Shown here: piece by piece, positions 26,818 to 36,697 of the stretch
Numbering within the stretch: the stretch's first letter is position 1
Layout of the letters: the number at the start of each line of letters is the position of its first letter
From: Bradyrhizobium guangzhouense
Lineage (GTDB): Bacteria > Pseudomonadota > Alphaproteobacteria > Rhizobiales > Xanthobacteraceae
DNA: 64,000 bases
Direction: 5' to 3'
NCBI RefSeq assembly: GCF_004114955.1
Contig: NZ_CP030053.1
Coordinates: 3,286,001 to 3,350,000, forward strand
Program-made: the position numbers and the translations under genes
Notes under the pieces: model-generated
Databases searched by the model: none
Seen by the model: the letters and a program-made list of their open reading frames with translations, nothing else
What the model was told of the DNA's origin: nothing

Positions 26818-28050
26818 ATGATGTCGCTCGATAGCATCACGCTCTATTTGGTCGCCACGATGGTCGCCGCATTGCTCGGCGCCATGATGGTGTTTTTCGG
26901 CAGACAGGAGAACAGCCCGGCGCTGAAATGGTGGGGCACCGCCTATCTGCTCGGCGCGTCCTCCGTCGCGCTGTGGACCGCGACCGGCGACAAGCTCGGC
27001 CCCTACCTCTACCTCGCCCTGAACGCAGTCGGCTTCGTCGCCTGCGGCCTGGTGTGGAATGCGGCGCGCGTCTTCCACGGCCGCAAGCCGAATTGGCCGG
27101 GTCTCGTATTCGGCGCGGTCGCCTGGGTTGCGGCCGCGACGTTGCTCGATCCAACGGCTGCCATGCTGCGCATGATCATCGGCGCCGGCATTGTCTCGGT
27201 CTATGCAGCGCTGACCGCGAGCGAACTCTGGGTCGAACGGCGCAAGAGCCTGCAACGGCGCTGGCCGGCGTTCGTCGTGCCTGTGATGCACGGCTGCGTG
27301 CTGATGCTGCCGATTCTGCTCGGCAGCTTCCTGCGCCCGCACGACGCAGGCTTCTCCACCAGCGTTTGGGTCACCGTGTTCGCGGTCGAGCTGATCCTCT
27401 ATGCCGTCGGCACCGTATTCGTGATCTTCATGCTGGTGTCCGAGCGCACCGTCACCGCGCACCGCACCGCTGCGTCGACCGATCCGCTCACCGGCATGCT
27501 CAACCGCCGCGGCTTCTCGGAAGCCTGCGCGCGGATGATCGAGCGTGAGGCCAAGGGCGGCCGCCCGGTCACGGTGATGATTTTCGACATCGACCATTTC
27601 AAGTCGATCAACGATCGCTTCGGCCATCCCGCTGGCGACGAGATGCTGAGACTGTTCTCGACCATCGTCGTCAACAATCTGCGCATCTCGGACCTGTCGG
27701 GTCGCATCGGCGGCGAGGAGTTCGCCGCGCTGCTGCCTTGCGCGCTCGAGGAAGGCGTACTGGTCGCCGAACGCGTGCGCGAGGCGTTCGAGACATCAGG
27801 CGTCGTGGTCGAGGAGGGCCCGGTCGACACCACCGTCAGCATCGGCGTGGCCGGCGGGCCCGCCGGTACCGAGCTCGAGGTGTTGCTGGCCTCGGCCGAT
27901 ACCGCGCTCTACCAGGCCAAGCGCGGCGGCCGCAATCGCGTCGAGGCGGCGGAGGAGCTGCCGCTGTCGCTGGAGAACTGGCGCCGCCAGAGCGCCGCGC
28001 GGATCGGCGTCCCCAAGGGACCGTCCAAGACACAGCCCGCGACCGCCTGA
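26818..28050 (+). CDS. Membrane-anchored diguanylate cyclase (GGDEF)
   Basis: 410 residues. About six hydrophobic helices fill residues 5-205. The GGDEF domain follows: STDPLTGMLNRRGF (220-233), FDIDHFKSINDRFGHPAGDEML, the active-site GGEEF at 298-302, and the RISD allosteric I-site (289-292) five residues before it. It should make cyclic di-GMP from two GTP and be subject to product inhibition. The membrane part probably senses or anchors; its ligand is unknown. An AGAAGGGGG Shine-Dalgarno precedes the ATG. No EAL domain is attached. Confidence 0.93.
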   Translation: MMSLDSITLYLVATMVAALLGAMMVFFGRQENSPALKWWGTAYLLGASSVALWTATGDKLGPYLYLALNAVGFVACGLVWNAARVFHGRKPNWPGLVFGAVAWVAAATLLDPTAAMLRMIIGAGIVSVYAALTASELWVERRKSLQRRWPAFVVPVMHGCVLMLPILLGSFLRPHDAGFSTSVWVTVFAVELILYAVGTVFVIFMLVSERTVTAHRTAASTDPLTGMLNRRGFSEACARMIEREAKGGRPVTVMIFDIDHFKSINDRFGHPAGDEMLRLFSTIVVNNLRISDLSGRIGGEEFAALLPCALEEGVLVAERVREAFETSGVVVEEGPVDTTVSIGVAGGPAGTELEVLLASADTALYQAKRGGRNRVEAAEELPLSLENWRRQSAARIGVPKGPSKTQPATA

Positions 28051-28106
28051 GACGAAGGAGCCTCGCGGTAATCCTCTGTTTACCATTCGGTTCCACCATA
28101 ACGGTC

Positions 28107-28343
28107 ATGGAATCGATCCGTCGACAGAACCCGCAAGCTGCCCTGATGTCGCTCGAAGCCGCCGCGAGCTCGGCACGCGGCGGTTTCGCCTGTCTGTTCT
28201 CGACCGCGGATGAATACGAGACCGCGCTGATCGCCGAGCGCCGCGCCCAGGGGCGCTATATCAAGAGCCGCAGCTATTGGCCGCTTGCGCTGTTTCTGGG
28301 GTGCGCGTTCGTCGTTGCCGGCAGCGTGCTGCTGTTCGCCTGA
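28107..28343 (+). CDS. Small membrane protein of unknown function
   Basis: 78 residues. A polar helical N-terminal two-thirds (rich in Ala, Arg and Glu, e.g. ETALIAERRAQGRYIKSR) precedes one C-terminal transmembrane helix (WPLALFLGCAFVVAGSVLLFA). It lies 56 bases after the diguanylate cyclase in the same direction and is followed by a terminator, so the two may be cotranscribed. No domain is recognised. Confidence 0.6.
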   Translation: MESIRRQNPQAALMSLEAAASSARGGFACLFSTADEYETALIAERRAQGRYIKSRSYWPLALFLGCAFVVAGSVLLFA

Positions 28344-28367
28344 CAGCGCCGCGTTTTCGACCGGGCA

Positions 28368-28391
28368 GGGCGCCGTTTCGGCGCCTTTTTC
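28368..28391 (+). terminator. Rho-independent terminator
   Basis: A seven-base perfect stem GGCGCCG/CGGCGCC (28369-28375, 28379-28385) with a TTT loop and T5 tail closes the diguanylate cyclase/small protein unit. Confidence 0.88.
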
Positions 28392-28442
28392 TTTGCCTCC
28401 GTCTGCGCTAGACACGGCCACCAAACAAAGGGGTGGAAACCG

Positions 28443-28739
28443 ATGATCACCGAGATCGCGCAAATCGACGTCAAGCCGGGCAGCGAGAAGGACTTCGAGG
28501 CCGCCGTCGCCAAGGCCAAGGCCGCCTTCGGCCGTTCCAAGGGCTTTCACGGTTTCGAGCTGCATAAGTCGATCGAGAAGCCGCAGCGCTACCGGTTGAT
28601 GGTGAAATGGGCGACGCTGGAGAACCACACCGTCGATTTCCGCGGCTCCGAGAACTTCACCGAATGGCGCGGCCTCGTCGGCCAGTATTTTGCCTCGCCT
28701 CCGGAAGTCGAGCACACCGAGACCGTGCTGACGACCTGA
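28443..28739 (+). CDS. ABM-domain (antibiotic biosynthesis monooxygenase-like) protein
   Basis: 98 residues forming one ferredoxin-like alpha/beta barrel: ITEIAQIDVKPGSEKDFEAAVAKAK, HGFELHKSIEKPQRYRLMVKWATLENHTVDFRGSENFTEWRGLVG. The size and the W-x-LE-H-x3-FR motif fit the ABM superfamily, which includes small monooxygenases and haem-degrading enzymes but also many dimeric proteins with unknown activity. No ligand is evident. Confidence 0.8.
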   Translation: MITEIAQIDVKPGSEKDFEAAVAKAKAAFGRSKGFHGFELHKSIEKPQRYRLMVKWATLENHTVDFRGSENFTEWRGLVGQYFASPPEVEHTETVLTT

Positions 28740-28764
28740 GCTGGCTCACGCCGCATTTTCGTTT

Positions 28765-28811
28765 GAGCATGATCTTTTCGGAAAGCCGCTGCGCACTTTT
28801 CCGGATCATGC
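28765..28811. repeat. Dispersed inverted repeat with GCATGATC ends
   Basis: GCATGATC (28767-28774) and GATCATGC (28804-28811) flank a TTTTCGGAAA...TTTTCC core. This motif is a familiar interspersed element of rhizobial and bradyrhizobial genomes, from memory. The right arm contains the stop codon (28806-28808, minus strand) of the following AI-2E-family gene. Confidence 0.7.
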
Positions 28812-29936
28812 TGCGAGAGGCGGCGCATCATGCGTCTTGAAATGATCGATCATGACCTTGGCGATGGCGACCAGTGGCAGCGCCAGCGCCAGGCCCCAGA
28901 TTCCGAAGACGACGCCGAGCAGGATCTGGAACGCGAACAGCGTGGCCGGCGGGATGTCCAGCGCCTGCCGCTGCAGCAGCGGCGTCAGCACGTAGCTCTC
29001 CATCGCGTGCACACCGAGGAACAGGATCAGCGCCGATAGCGCGGGGAACCAGCCCGAGGCGAGACTCGCCAGCACCACGACGACGCCGGCGATGATGGCG
29101 CCGACTGTCGGGATGAAGGCGAGCAGGCCGGCTTGAATCCCCAGGATGAACGAGCCGGGGATGCCGATGACGGCAAGCCCGATCCAGGTCACGAGGCCGA
29201 CCGCGAGCATGACGATGATTTGCGCGATCAGCCAGCGCTCAAGCGTCTCGCCGATCCGGTCGATGATCAGCGTCGCGCGGATGCGGTGCTTCGCCGGTGC
29301 GAGAAACAGCAGTCCGTCGTGATAGACACTGGGTTGCGCCGCGAAGGCGAGCCCGAGGAACAGCACAATGAAGATGTTGCCGACGGCGCTGATTGCGCCG
29401 AACAGCAGCTTGAAGGTCTGGCTCACGATCGCCCCGCCGCTGGAGGCAAGCGCACCTGCACCCGGCAAGGGGCCGTGTGCATTCGGGCTCGGCCCCGACG
29501 CCGTATCGCCCGCGGAGGCGGGGGCCGCGGAATTGGTATTGCCGAGATCGAAGAAGCTGGTGTCGATGCCATGGTTCTCCAGGTAGGACCTGACATGCGC
29601 GATCTGCGACTTGATGGTATTGCTGAGCACCGACGCCTGATCGGCGATGGTCGCCCCGCCGAGATAGGCGACGCCCGCAAGCAGGGCCGCAAGCACGATG
29701 CAAACGATCGCAAGCCGCACCGCATGCGGCAGGTGCACGCGGCGGCCGAGTGCGTTGGTCAAGGCGTTGAGGCCGACGCCGAACAGCATGCCGGCGAAGA
29801 TCAGGAGCAGGGTGGCGGCAAAGTACCAGGTGAAGACCAACATGGCCGTGAACAGCACGACGCCGATACCGCCAACCGAGATGGCCCAGGCGAGATCATT
29901 GCGAGTCTGGGACCGTTCATCTCCGGAGATCGTCAC
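28806..29936 (-). CDS. AI-2E-family (PerM/YdiK-like) transporter
   Basis: 376 residues from GTG 29936, which has AAGGA six bases upstream; TTG 29942 and ATG 29981 are alternatives. Hydrophobic segments alternate as in the AI-2E exporter family (PF01594): a first pair (ISVGGIGVVLFTAMLVFTWYFAATLLLIFAGML), a large periplasmic loop rich in Pro/Gly/Ser/Ala around residues 135-175, and a C-terminal helix bundle containing FIPTVGAIIAG and LALALPLVAIAKVMID. The substrate cannot be read. Its stop codon lies within the inverted repeat at 28765-28811. Confidence 0.85.
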   Translation of the reverse strand: MTISGDERSQTRNDLAWAISVGGIGVVLFTAMLVFTWYFAATLLLIFAGMLFGVGLNALTNALGRRVHLPHAVRLAIVCIVLAALLAGVAYLGGATIADQASVLSNTIKSQIAHVRSYLENHGIDTSFFDLGNTNSAAPASAGDTASGPSPNAHGPLPGAGALASSGGAIVSQTFKLLFGAISAVGNIFIVLFLGLAFAAQPSVYHDGLLFLAPAKHRIRATLIIDRIGETLERWLIAQIIVMLAVGLVTWIGLAVIGIPGSFILGIQAGLLAFIPTVGAIIAGVVVVLASLASGWFPALSALILFLGVHAMESYVLTPLLQRQALDIPPATLFAFQILLGVVFGIWGLALALPLVAIAKVMIDHFKTHDAPPLAA

Positions 29937-30073
29937 ATCAAGTCCTTTTCGGCGGCTGTGGGCGAGACACTCTTTCGGCAAACGCGTGTCCGATCAAGAC
30001 CGCGTTAACGCGCTGGTTTGACGCTGCCGCTCGAACGGTGCAGACCGGTCAGAAAAGAACAGGTGGGGTGCGC

Positions 30074-30802
30074 TTGAGTTTCATCAGCAAATGGGCCGGT
30101 CTGCTCGGACTCCTGGCCTTGATCGTGATCGCGGACCAGATCCGGATCAACCGTCCCGGCCACAAATATCGCCTCACGGTCGAGGTTACGACGCCTGATG
30201 GGATCAGGACCGCCTCCGGCATTCTGGCCGTCGTGCCCGATCGCAACTACAACCGCGGAGGCCGCACCACGATGCGCGGGGAGGCTGTGTTCGTCGATCT
30301 CGACCAAGATCGCAGTCAAGACCGCGGCAAAGGCAAGAACCTGGTGGCGTTGCTGGCGCATCAGCAGGGAGCCAAGCTTGACCTCGACGACATCAACTAC
30401 GTCGCGCTCCGTGCCTACGGCGCCGCGCGCGGCAACCGTGTCTCGTTCAGCGATATCGCCAGGCAAACCGGCATTGTCCCGGTGCAGGGGGAGCTGATCC
30501 CCGTGCTCCTGAGCTTTGGGGATCCCGGAGATCCCCAGACCGCGCGGCTCGTCGCGGCCGAGCATGCGGACACCGTTCTCGGCAGCGGCTACGCCATCCG
30601 TGGCCTCACCGCCGAGGTGGTGCCCAACGGTTTTTGGCCGATCGATTTCGGTGGCGTGCTCGGGGAGCCTGTGACGCGCGGAATCGAGACGAAATTGCCC
30701 TGGCTGGCCACGCCGGGCGACCAGGCGGCAACTGCGCTGAAGGCCGCCGGCCTGCCCGCCACAGGCGCGACCCAGGCCTTGGAGGCATTTGCGCGAAAAT
30801 AG
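30074..30802 (+). CDS. Unrecognised inner-membrane-anchored protein
   Basis: 242 residues from TTG 30074, which has AGGTGG seven bases upstream; GTG 30068 and GTG 30038 are also open. One N-terminal transmembrane helix (KWAGLLGLLALIVIADQI) is followed by a soluble, beta-rich, presumably periplasmic part (YRLTVEVTTPDGIRTASGILAVVP, then LVALLAHQQG). No catalytic motif is seen. Neighbours give no strong clue. It is divergent from the AI-2E-family gene. Confidence 0.6.
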   Translation: MSFISKWAGLLGLLALIVIADQIRINRPGHKYRLTVEVTTPDGIRTASGILAVVPDRNYNRGGRTTMRGEAVFVDLDQDRSQDRGKGKNLVALLAHQQGAKLDLDDINYVALRAYGAARGNRVSFSDIARQTGIVPVQGELIPVLLSFGDPGDPQTARLVAAEHADTVLGSGYAIRGLTAEVVPNGFWPIDFGGVLGEPVTRGIETKLPWLATPGDQAATALKAAGLPATGATQALEAFARK

Positions 30803-30891
30803 CATTGCCGTCCCGCGATCCCTTCTGTTGAATTTGTTCCATCCCAAGGGCATCTTTGGAGAATCTTTTCGGCGGGAGGTCGGAACGGGAG

Positions 30892-31665
30892 ATGAGAAAG
30901 CCGGTCGTCGGCGTGATCGGGAACGCCCATCGCGTCGAAAATCGATTTCAGGTCCAGATGGTCGGCGAGCGCAATTTGCGCGCCGTGGCCGAGGTTTCAG
31001 GCGGCTTGCCGGTGATGTTCGCGGGCGCGCCCGACATCACCGACATCGCAGCGCTGCTCGACACCGTCGACGGTATCGTGCTGACCGGTGCCCGCGCCAA
31101 CGTGCATCCGACCCGCTTCAACGTGGACCCCTGCGAAAAGCACGAACCCTATGACATCCACCGCGACGAGGTCGCGCTGGCGCTTTCGGTCGCCTGCGTC
31201 TCGCGCGGTATTCCGCTGTTCGGCATCTGCCGTGGCCTGCAGGAGATGAACGTCGCTTTTGGCGGCTCGCTGCATCCTGAGATCCGAGAAATCCCCGGCC
31301 GCATGAACCACCGCATGCCCCGGCTCGAGAACGGAGAGATCCATCCCGATCCGACCGTCGTGTTCGCCGACCGTCATGATGTCGACCTCACGCCGGGCGG
31401 GGCGTTTGCCAAGATTCTCGGCTGCGAGAAAATCCGGGTCAATTCGCTGCACGGGCAGGGTATCCTCGATCCCGGCAAGCGCGTGCTGATCGAAGGCGTC
31501 GCCGAAGATGGCACCATCGAGGCGATCCGCATCGCGGAGGCTCCGACCTTCGCGCTCGGTGTGCAATGGCACGCCGAATACGACCCGCAGCGCAATCCAA
31601 TCAACCGAAAATTGTTCGAGGCGTTCGGCGAAGCGATGGTGGCGAAGCAGAAGGCGGCGGCCTAG
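30892..31665 (+). CDS. Gamma-glutamyl-GABA hydrolase-like class-I amidotransferase (PuuD type)
   Basis: 257 residues from ATG 30892; a TTG at 30856 would add 12 residues. It shows the class-I glutamine amidotransferase layout: DGIVLTGARANVHPTRF, the nucleophile elbow FGICRGLQEMN (Cys113) and the His-Glu pair in GVQWHAEYDPQ (His227, Glu229). PuuD-type enzymes (peptidase C26) cleave gamma-glutamyl-GABA to Glu and GABA in putrescine degradation. No other puu gene is adjacent, so the substrate is uncertain. Confidence 0.85.
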   Translation: MRKPVVGVIGNAHRVENRFQVQMVGERNLRAVAEVSGGLPVMFAGAPDITDIAALLDTVDGIVLTGARANVHPTRFNVDPCEKHEPYDIHRDEVALALSVACVSRGIPLFGICRGLQEMNVAFGGSLHPEIREIPGRMNHRMPRLENGEIHPDPTVVFADRHDVDLTPGGAFAKILGCEKIRVNSLHGQGILDPGKRVLIEGVAEDGTIEAIRIAEAPTFALGVQWHAEYDPQRNPINRKLFEAFGEAMVAKQKAAA

Positions 31666-32078
31666 GTTCGCATGCGAGAGGCGTGCGGCATGCTTTCGCC
31701 CCGCCTGTCATTGCGGGCCCCGCGACGCATTCGAATTTTTTCAGCGCTCGGATTCTGGATTACCTCGCTCGAATAAACCAATCGGCAAGATTTGGTTGGC
31801 GCTGATCTTTGCGATTCCGATTCGTTCTTTGCGAACGAAATGGAGTCAGATGCAGAACGAAAATGGCAGCCACGGCTTCGCATTTTCATGACAGATACCG
31901 CCTCAGCTTGGTCTCTTTCCGCGCCTGCATCCCGGGAATGACGGGGGACATTGTCTGCGACATGAGTGTTGCCGGTCGACCCCGTCCATTGCATCGCACA
32001 ATCGCAATTGTGGGTGACCGTATCCCGCATTGAGGTTTGCGTGACGGCCACCATATCTTCGGCAAGGGAGCCCTTGCC
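31666..32078. other. Repeat-rich intergenic region upstream of nfeD
   Basis: No gene is supported in about 400 bases. It contains GTCATTGCGGGCCCCGCGA (31707-31725), a ~97-base repeat copy (31771-31866), and a CCCGGGAATGACGGGGG stretch (31930-31946), resembling fragments of dispersed repeats inserted in or beside one another. The promoter for nfeD-slipin must lie at its right end. Confidence 0.6.
31771..31866 (+). repeat. ~97-bp hairpin repeat, left copy
   Basis: Starts GAATAAACCAATCGGCAAGA and ends AGATGCAGAACGAAAATG. It contains the palindrome TTCGTTC-TTTGC-GAACGAA and a short CCAA...TTGG hairpin. A closely similar copy lies at 34251-34347, so the two bracket nfeD-slipin in the same orientation. 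Confidence 0.85.
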
Positions 32079-33452
32079 GTGCAGATCATGAAGGCGGCCC
32101 TCGTTGCGGCGATCGGCATCGTCGCCTGTCTTGCCTGCCTCCGTCCCGGCTCAGCGGAGGATCACCGCCGTCTTGCACTCACCGTCACAATCGACGGCGC
32201 CATCGGACCTGCGTCGGCGAGCTATGTGAAGGAGGCGCTGGCCAAGGCCAGCGAACGGCGCGCCGAGATCGTGATCCTTCGCATGAATACGCCCGGCGGC
32301 CTCAATTCCAGCATGCGCGAGATCATCGCGGATATACTTGGCTCGACCGTTCCTGTCGCCGGCTACGTTGCGCCGGCCGGCGCCCACGCGGCAAGCGCCG
32401 GGACCTATATCCTCTATGCGACCCATATCGCGGCGATGGCGCCGGGCACCAATATCGGTGCGGCCACGCCGGTGCAGATTGGCGGATCGCTTCCGGGCCT
32501 GCCGAGCGGTACGCCGGACAAGGACAGCAAGGACAAGAAAGACGAGCCGAAGGACGCGATGACGGCGAAGGTGACGAACGACGCCGTCGCCTTCATCCGC
32601 AGCCTTGCCGAACTGCGCGGCCGCAATGCCGATTGGGCGGAGAAGGCGGTCCGCGAAGCGGCCACGTTGTCCGCCAACGGCGCGCTGCAGGCGCACGCCA
32701 TCGACCTTGTCGCGCGCGATGAGGCCGATTTGCTCAGGCAGATCGACGGTCGCGTGGTCGAGCTCGGCGGCGGCACGACGCAGCGCCTGGCAACACGGGA
32801 TGCCGTCATCGAAGCCGTCGATCCCGGCGGGATCTCCCGATTCCTCGCCGTCATCACCGATCCCAACGTCGCGTTCATTCTTCTGATGGTCGGCATTTAT
32901 GGCCTCATCTTCGAGTTCATGTCGCCCGGCACCGTTGCTCCAGGCGTGGTCGGGACGATCTGCCTGCTGCTCGGCCTCTACGCCCTCAATATGCTGCCGA
33001 TCAATTATGCCGGGCTCGGTCTGATGCTGGTCGGCATCGCGCTCCTCGCCATCGAAGCCTTCAATCCGACCGTGGTGATCGGTCTTGGCGGCGTCGTCGC
33101 CTTTGTGCTGGGCGCCATCATGCTGGTCAGGGTCGAAGCGCCCGGCTACCGGCTGTCGTGGTCGCTCATCGCCGTCGTCGCGGCGATCTTCTCGGGTTTC
33201 GTTTTGGTCGTGCTCGGCGCGCTCCGGCGCGCCCGCCGCGGCTCGCCACGGGTCGGTGCGCAGGCCATGCGAGGCCTGATCGCCGAGGTGCTCGACTGGA
33301 ACGAGAACGAGGGGCATGTCTTTACGCATGGCGAACGCTGGCAAGCGCGCGGCGCCGACAGCTTCAAGCCCGGTGAGAGAGTCGAGGTCGCAAATATCGT
33401 CGACTTGACCCTGGTAGTTCGGCGGCCGAGCGGTGAGGGAGGTCAGGTCTGA
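32079..33452 (+). CDS. nfeD: NfeD-family membrane-bound serine protease
   Basis: 457 residues from GTG 32079 (GGGAG nine bases upstream); ATG 32088 and TTG 32037 are alternatives. After a signal/anchor segment comes a ClpP-like protease domain: [37 protein letters not shown] and the Ser106 region [15 protein letters not shown] Lys-rich acidic insert follows, then four membrane helices and a C-terminal soluble NfeD/OB-like domain. It cleaves or recruits membrane substrates together with a stomatin-like partner. The slipin gene begins within its stop codon, which implies coupled translation. Confidence 0.92.
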   Translation: MQIMKAALVAAIGIVACLACLRPGSAEDHRRLALTVTIDGAIGPASASYVKEALAKASERRAEIVILRMNTPGGLNSSMREIIADILGSTVPVAGYVAPAGAHAASAGTYILYATHIAAMAPGTNIGAATPVQIGGSLPGLPSGTPDKDSKDKKDEPKDAMTAKVTNDAVAFIRSLAELRGRNADWAEKAVREAATLSANGALQAHAIDLVARDEADLLRQIDGRVVELGGGTTQRLATRDAVIEAVDPGGISRFLAVITDPNVAFILLMVGIYGLIFEFMSPGTVAPGVVGTICLLLGLYALNMLPINYAGLGLMLVGIALLAIEAFNPTVVIGLGGVVAFVLGAIMLVRVEAPGYRLSWSLIAVVAAIFSGFVLVVLGALRRARRGSPRVGAQAMRGLIAEVLDWNENEGHVFTHGERWQARGADSFKPGERVEVANIVDLTLVVRRPSGEGGQV

Positions 33453-34210
33453 TGTTCGAATATTCGCTTTATGCAGCGCTCTTGCTGATCGTCATCCTGT
33501 TTCTCACCCAGGCCGTTCGCATCCTCAGGGAATACGAGCGCGGGGTGATCTTCACGCTCGGCCGCTTCACCGCGGTGAAGGGGCCGGGCCTCGTCATCCT
33601 GATTCCGGTCGCGCAGCAGTTGGTCAAGGTCGACCTCAGGGTGATGGTGCAGGTGGTGCCGCCCCAGGATGTAATTTCGCGCGACAACGTCTCGGTCAAG
33701 GTCAATGCCGTTCTCTACTTCCGCATCGTCGATCCCGAGCGCGCCATCATCAAGGTCGGCGACTACATGGCCGCGACCAGTCAGCTCGCCCAGACCACGC
33801 TGCGCTCGGTGCTTGGCAAGCACGAGCTCGACGAGATGCTCGCCGAACGCGACAGGTTGAACGCCGACATCCAGGAAATCCTCGACAAGCAGACCGACGT
33901 CTGGGGCATCAAGGTGACCGGCATCGAGATCAAGGATGTCGATATCAACGAAACCATGGTGCGCGCGATCGCCAAGCAGGCCGAAGCGGAACGGTTGCGG
34001 CGCGCCAAGGTGATCAACGCGATGGGCGAACAGCAGGCCGCCGAAAAATTGGTCGAGGCCGGCCGGATTCTCGCACAGGAGCCGCAGGCGATGCAGCTGC
34101 GCTACTTCGCGGCGCTGCACGACATCGCCGGCGAGCGGTCGTCGACCATCGTGTTTCCGTTGCCGACCGGATTGCTGGATCATCTGACGTCGCGGCGTGA
34201 GGCGACGTGA
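33452..34210 (+). CDS. Slipin / SPFH-band 7 stomatin-like protein
   Basis: 252 residues; its ATG overlaps the nfeD TGA by one base. A single N-terminal hydrophobic hairpin ([19 protein letters not shown]) is followed by the band 7 domain: [28 protein letters not shown], then [18 protein letters not shown] and the coiled-coil-prone [30 protein letters not shown]. NfeD and slipin form an operon in many bacteria and archaea, where slipin oligomers shape membrane microdomains and are targets of the NfeD protease. Confidence 0.95.
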   Translation: MFEYSLYAALLLIVILFLTQAVRILREYERGVIFTLGRFTAVKGPGLVILIPVAQQLVKVDLRVMVQVVPPQDVISRDNVSVKVNAVLYFRIVDPERAIIKVGDYMAATSQLAQTTLRSVLGKHELDEMLAERDRLNADIQEILDKQTDVWGIKVTGIEIKDVDINETMVRAIAKQAEAERLRRAKVINAMGEQQAAEKLVEAGRILAQEPQAMQLRYFAALHDIAGERSSTIVFPLPTGLLDHLTSRREAT

Positions 34211-34250
34211 ACGTGGATCGACGATAAGAGGGCGACGAACAGCTCGGGCC

Positions 34251-34347
34251 GAATAAACCAATCAGCAAGGATTGGTGCGTGCCGCTTTTTCGCGATTCCG
34301 ATTCGTTCTTTGAGAACAGAATGGAGTCAGACGCAGAACGAAAGTTG
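34251..34347 (+). repeat. ~97-bp hairpin repeat, right copy
   Basis: This copy matches 31771-31866 along its length with substitutions and small indels. Its first hairpin is better formed (CCAATC-AGCAAG-GATTGG), and the TTCGTTC...GAAC palindrome is imperfect. It lies 40 bases after the slipin stop. Confidence 0.85.
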
Positions 34348-34367
34348 AGTTTCGATTGCCCAAAATG

Positions 34368-34395
34368 AAAAGGCGCCCCTCACGGAGCGCCTTTT
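34368..34395. terminator. Bidirectional terminator between slipin and glnA
   Basis: AAAAGGCGC (34368-34376) and GCGCCTTTT (34387-34395) form a hairpin with a CTCACGG-type loop and T/A tracts on both sides. It can end glnA (minus strand, stop at 34421) and the nfeD-slipin transcript. Confidence 0.85.
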
Positions 34396-34420
34396 GTCTG
34401 TTGCATTCTGTCCGGGCCGC

Positions 34421-35830
34421 TTAGCCCGAATAGTACATCTCGAATTCGACCGGATGCGGGGTCATTTCAAAACGGGCGACCTCGGTCATCTTCAGCTCGA
34501 TGTAGGCATCGATGAAGTCGTCGTCGAACACGCCGCCGTTCTTGAGGAAACCGCGATCCTTGTCGAGGTTCTCGAGCGCTTCGCGGAGCGAACCGCAAAC
34601 GGTCGGGATCTGCTTCAGCTCTTCCTTCGGCAGATCGTAGAGGTCCTTGTCCATCGCCGGACCCGGATCGATCTTGTTCTTGATGCCGTCGAGGCCCGCC
34701 ATCAGCATCGCGGCGAAGCCGAGATAGGGGTTGGCCATCGGATCGGGGAAGCGCACCTCGACGCGCTTGGCCTTCGGCGAAGCGGTGTAGGGGATGCGGC
34801 AGGAGGCCGAGCGGTTGCGCGCGGAGTAGGCGAGCAGCACGGGGGCCTCATAGCCCGGGACCAGACGCTTGTAGGAGTTGGTCGACGGGTTGGTGAAGGC
34901 GTTGATCGCCTTGGCGTGCTTGATGATGCCGCCGATGTAGTGGAGGCAGGTCTCCGAGAGGTCGGCATATTTGTTGCCGGCGAACACCGGCTTGCCGTCC
35001 TTCCAGATCGACTGGTGCACGTGCATGCCCGAGCCGTTGTCGCCATAGACCGGCTTCGGCATGAAGGTGGCGGTCTTGCCGTAGATGTGCGCGACCTGGT
35101 GGATGCAGTATTTGTAGATCTGCATGTGGTCGGCCATCAGCGTCAGCGTGTCGAACTTCATTCCGAGCTCGTGCTGGGCGGACGCGACCTCGTGGTGATG
35201 CTTCTCGACCTTGACGCCCATCTTGGCCATGGCGCCGAGCATTTCCGAGCGCATGTCCTGCACCGAGTCCTGCGGCGGCACGGGGAAGTAGCCGCCCTTG
35301 GTGCGGATGCGGTGGCCGAGATTACCGCCTTCATATTCGGTGTCGGCGTTGATCGGCAGCTCCGAGGAGTCGAGCCGGAAACCGGTCTTGTAGGGATCGG
35401 ACGAATAGCGCACGTCGTCGAACACGAAGAACTCGGCTTCGGGGCCGACGAACACGCTGTCGCCCACGCCCATCGACTTCACCATGGCCTCGGCCTTCTT
35501 GGCGATGCCGCGGGGGTCGCGGTTGTAGGGTTCGCCGGTGGTCGGCTCGAGCACGTCGCAGGTGATGACCATGGTGGTTTCGGCGAAGAACGGATCGATC
35601 GTCGCGGTCACCGGATCGGGCATCAGGCACATGTCGGACTCGTTGATCGCCTTCCAGCCGGCGATCGAGGAGCCGTCGAACATCGTTCCTTCGGCGAAAA
35701 TGTCCTCATCGATCATGCTGACGTCGAACGTGACGTGCTGCCACTTGCCGCGCGGATCGGTGAAGCGCAGGTCGACGTACTTGACGTCGTTGTCCTTGAT
35801 CGATTTCAGGACGTCTTTGGCGGTCTTCAT
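34421..35830 (-). CDS. glnA: Glutamine synthetase type I
   Basis: 469 residues, typical for a GSI. The N-terminal beta-grasp domain begins [26 protein letters not shown]; the catalytic barrel contains [30 protein letters not shown], the [13 protein letters not shown] metal-ligand run and [15 protein letters not shown]. The C-terminal DKDLYDLP carries the Tyr adenylylated by GlnE in this subclass. It makes glutamine from glutamate, ATP and ammonia. AAGGGG precedes the ATG. It is 150 bases downstream of glnB with a hairpin between them, so it may be read from both the glnB promoter and its own. Confidence 0.98.
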   Translation of the reverse strand: MKTAKDVLKSIKDNDVKYVDLRFTDPRGKWQHVTFDVSMIDEDIFAEGTMFDGSSIAGWKAINESDMCLMPDPVTATIDPFFAETTMVITCDVLEPTTGEPYNRDPRGIAKKAEAMVKSMGVGDSVFVGPEAEFFVFDDVRYSSDPYKTGFRLDSSELPINADTEYEGGNLGHRIRTKGGYFPVPPQDSVQDMRSEMLGAMAKMGVKVEKHHHEVASAQHELGMKFDTLTLMADHMQIYKYCIHQVAHIYGKTATFMPKPVYGDNGSGMHVHQSIWKDGKPVFAGNKYADLSETCLHYIGGIIKHAKAINAFTNPSTNSYKRLVPGYEAPVLLAYSARNRSASCRIPYTASPKAKRVEVRFPDPMANPYLGFAAMLMAGLDGIKNKIDPGPAMDKDLYDLPKEELKQIPTVCGSLREALENLDKDRGFLKNGGVFDDDFIDAYIELKMTEVARFEMTPHPVEFEMYYSG

Positions 35831-35919
35831 GCATACCCCTTTTGGCTCTGCGGGTCGGTTTCCAGATGAGCAGATTCGTTCTCGCTTTCGGCGAGTTGGC
35901 GCAACCGCACAAACGAAAT

Positions 35920-35943
35920 CAGGCCGCCGAAGCAGCCTTTTTT
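35920..35943 (-). other. Hairpin between glnB and glnA
   Basis: On the minus strand AGGC-T-GC-TTCG-GC-G-GCCT forms a tetraloop hairpin, with an A-run before it. No strong T-run follows, so partial termination or RNA processing between glnB and glnA is a possibility, not more. Confidence 0.4.
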
Positions 35944-35980
35944 CTTTCAGAGTGTCGCAAAATTCGGGATAGCACCCGGC

Positions 35981-36697
<717 letters not shown>

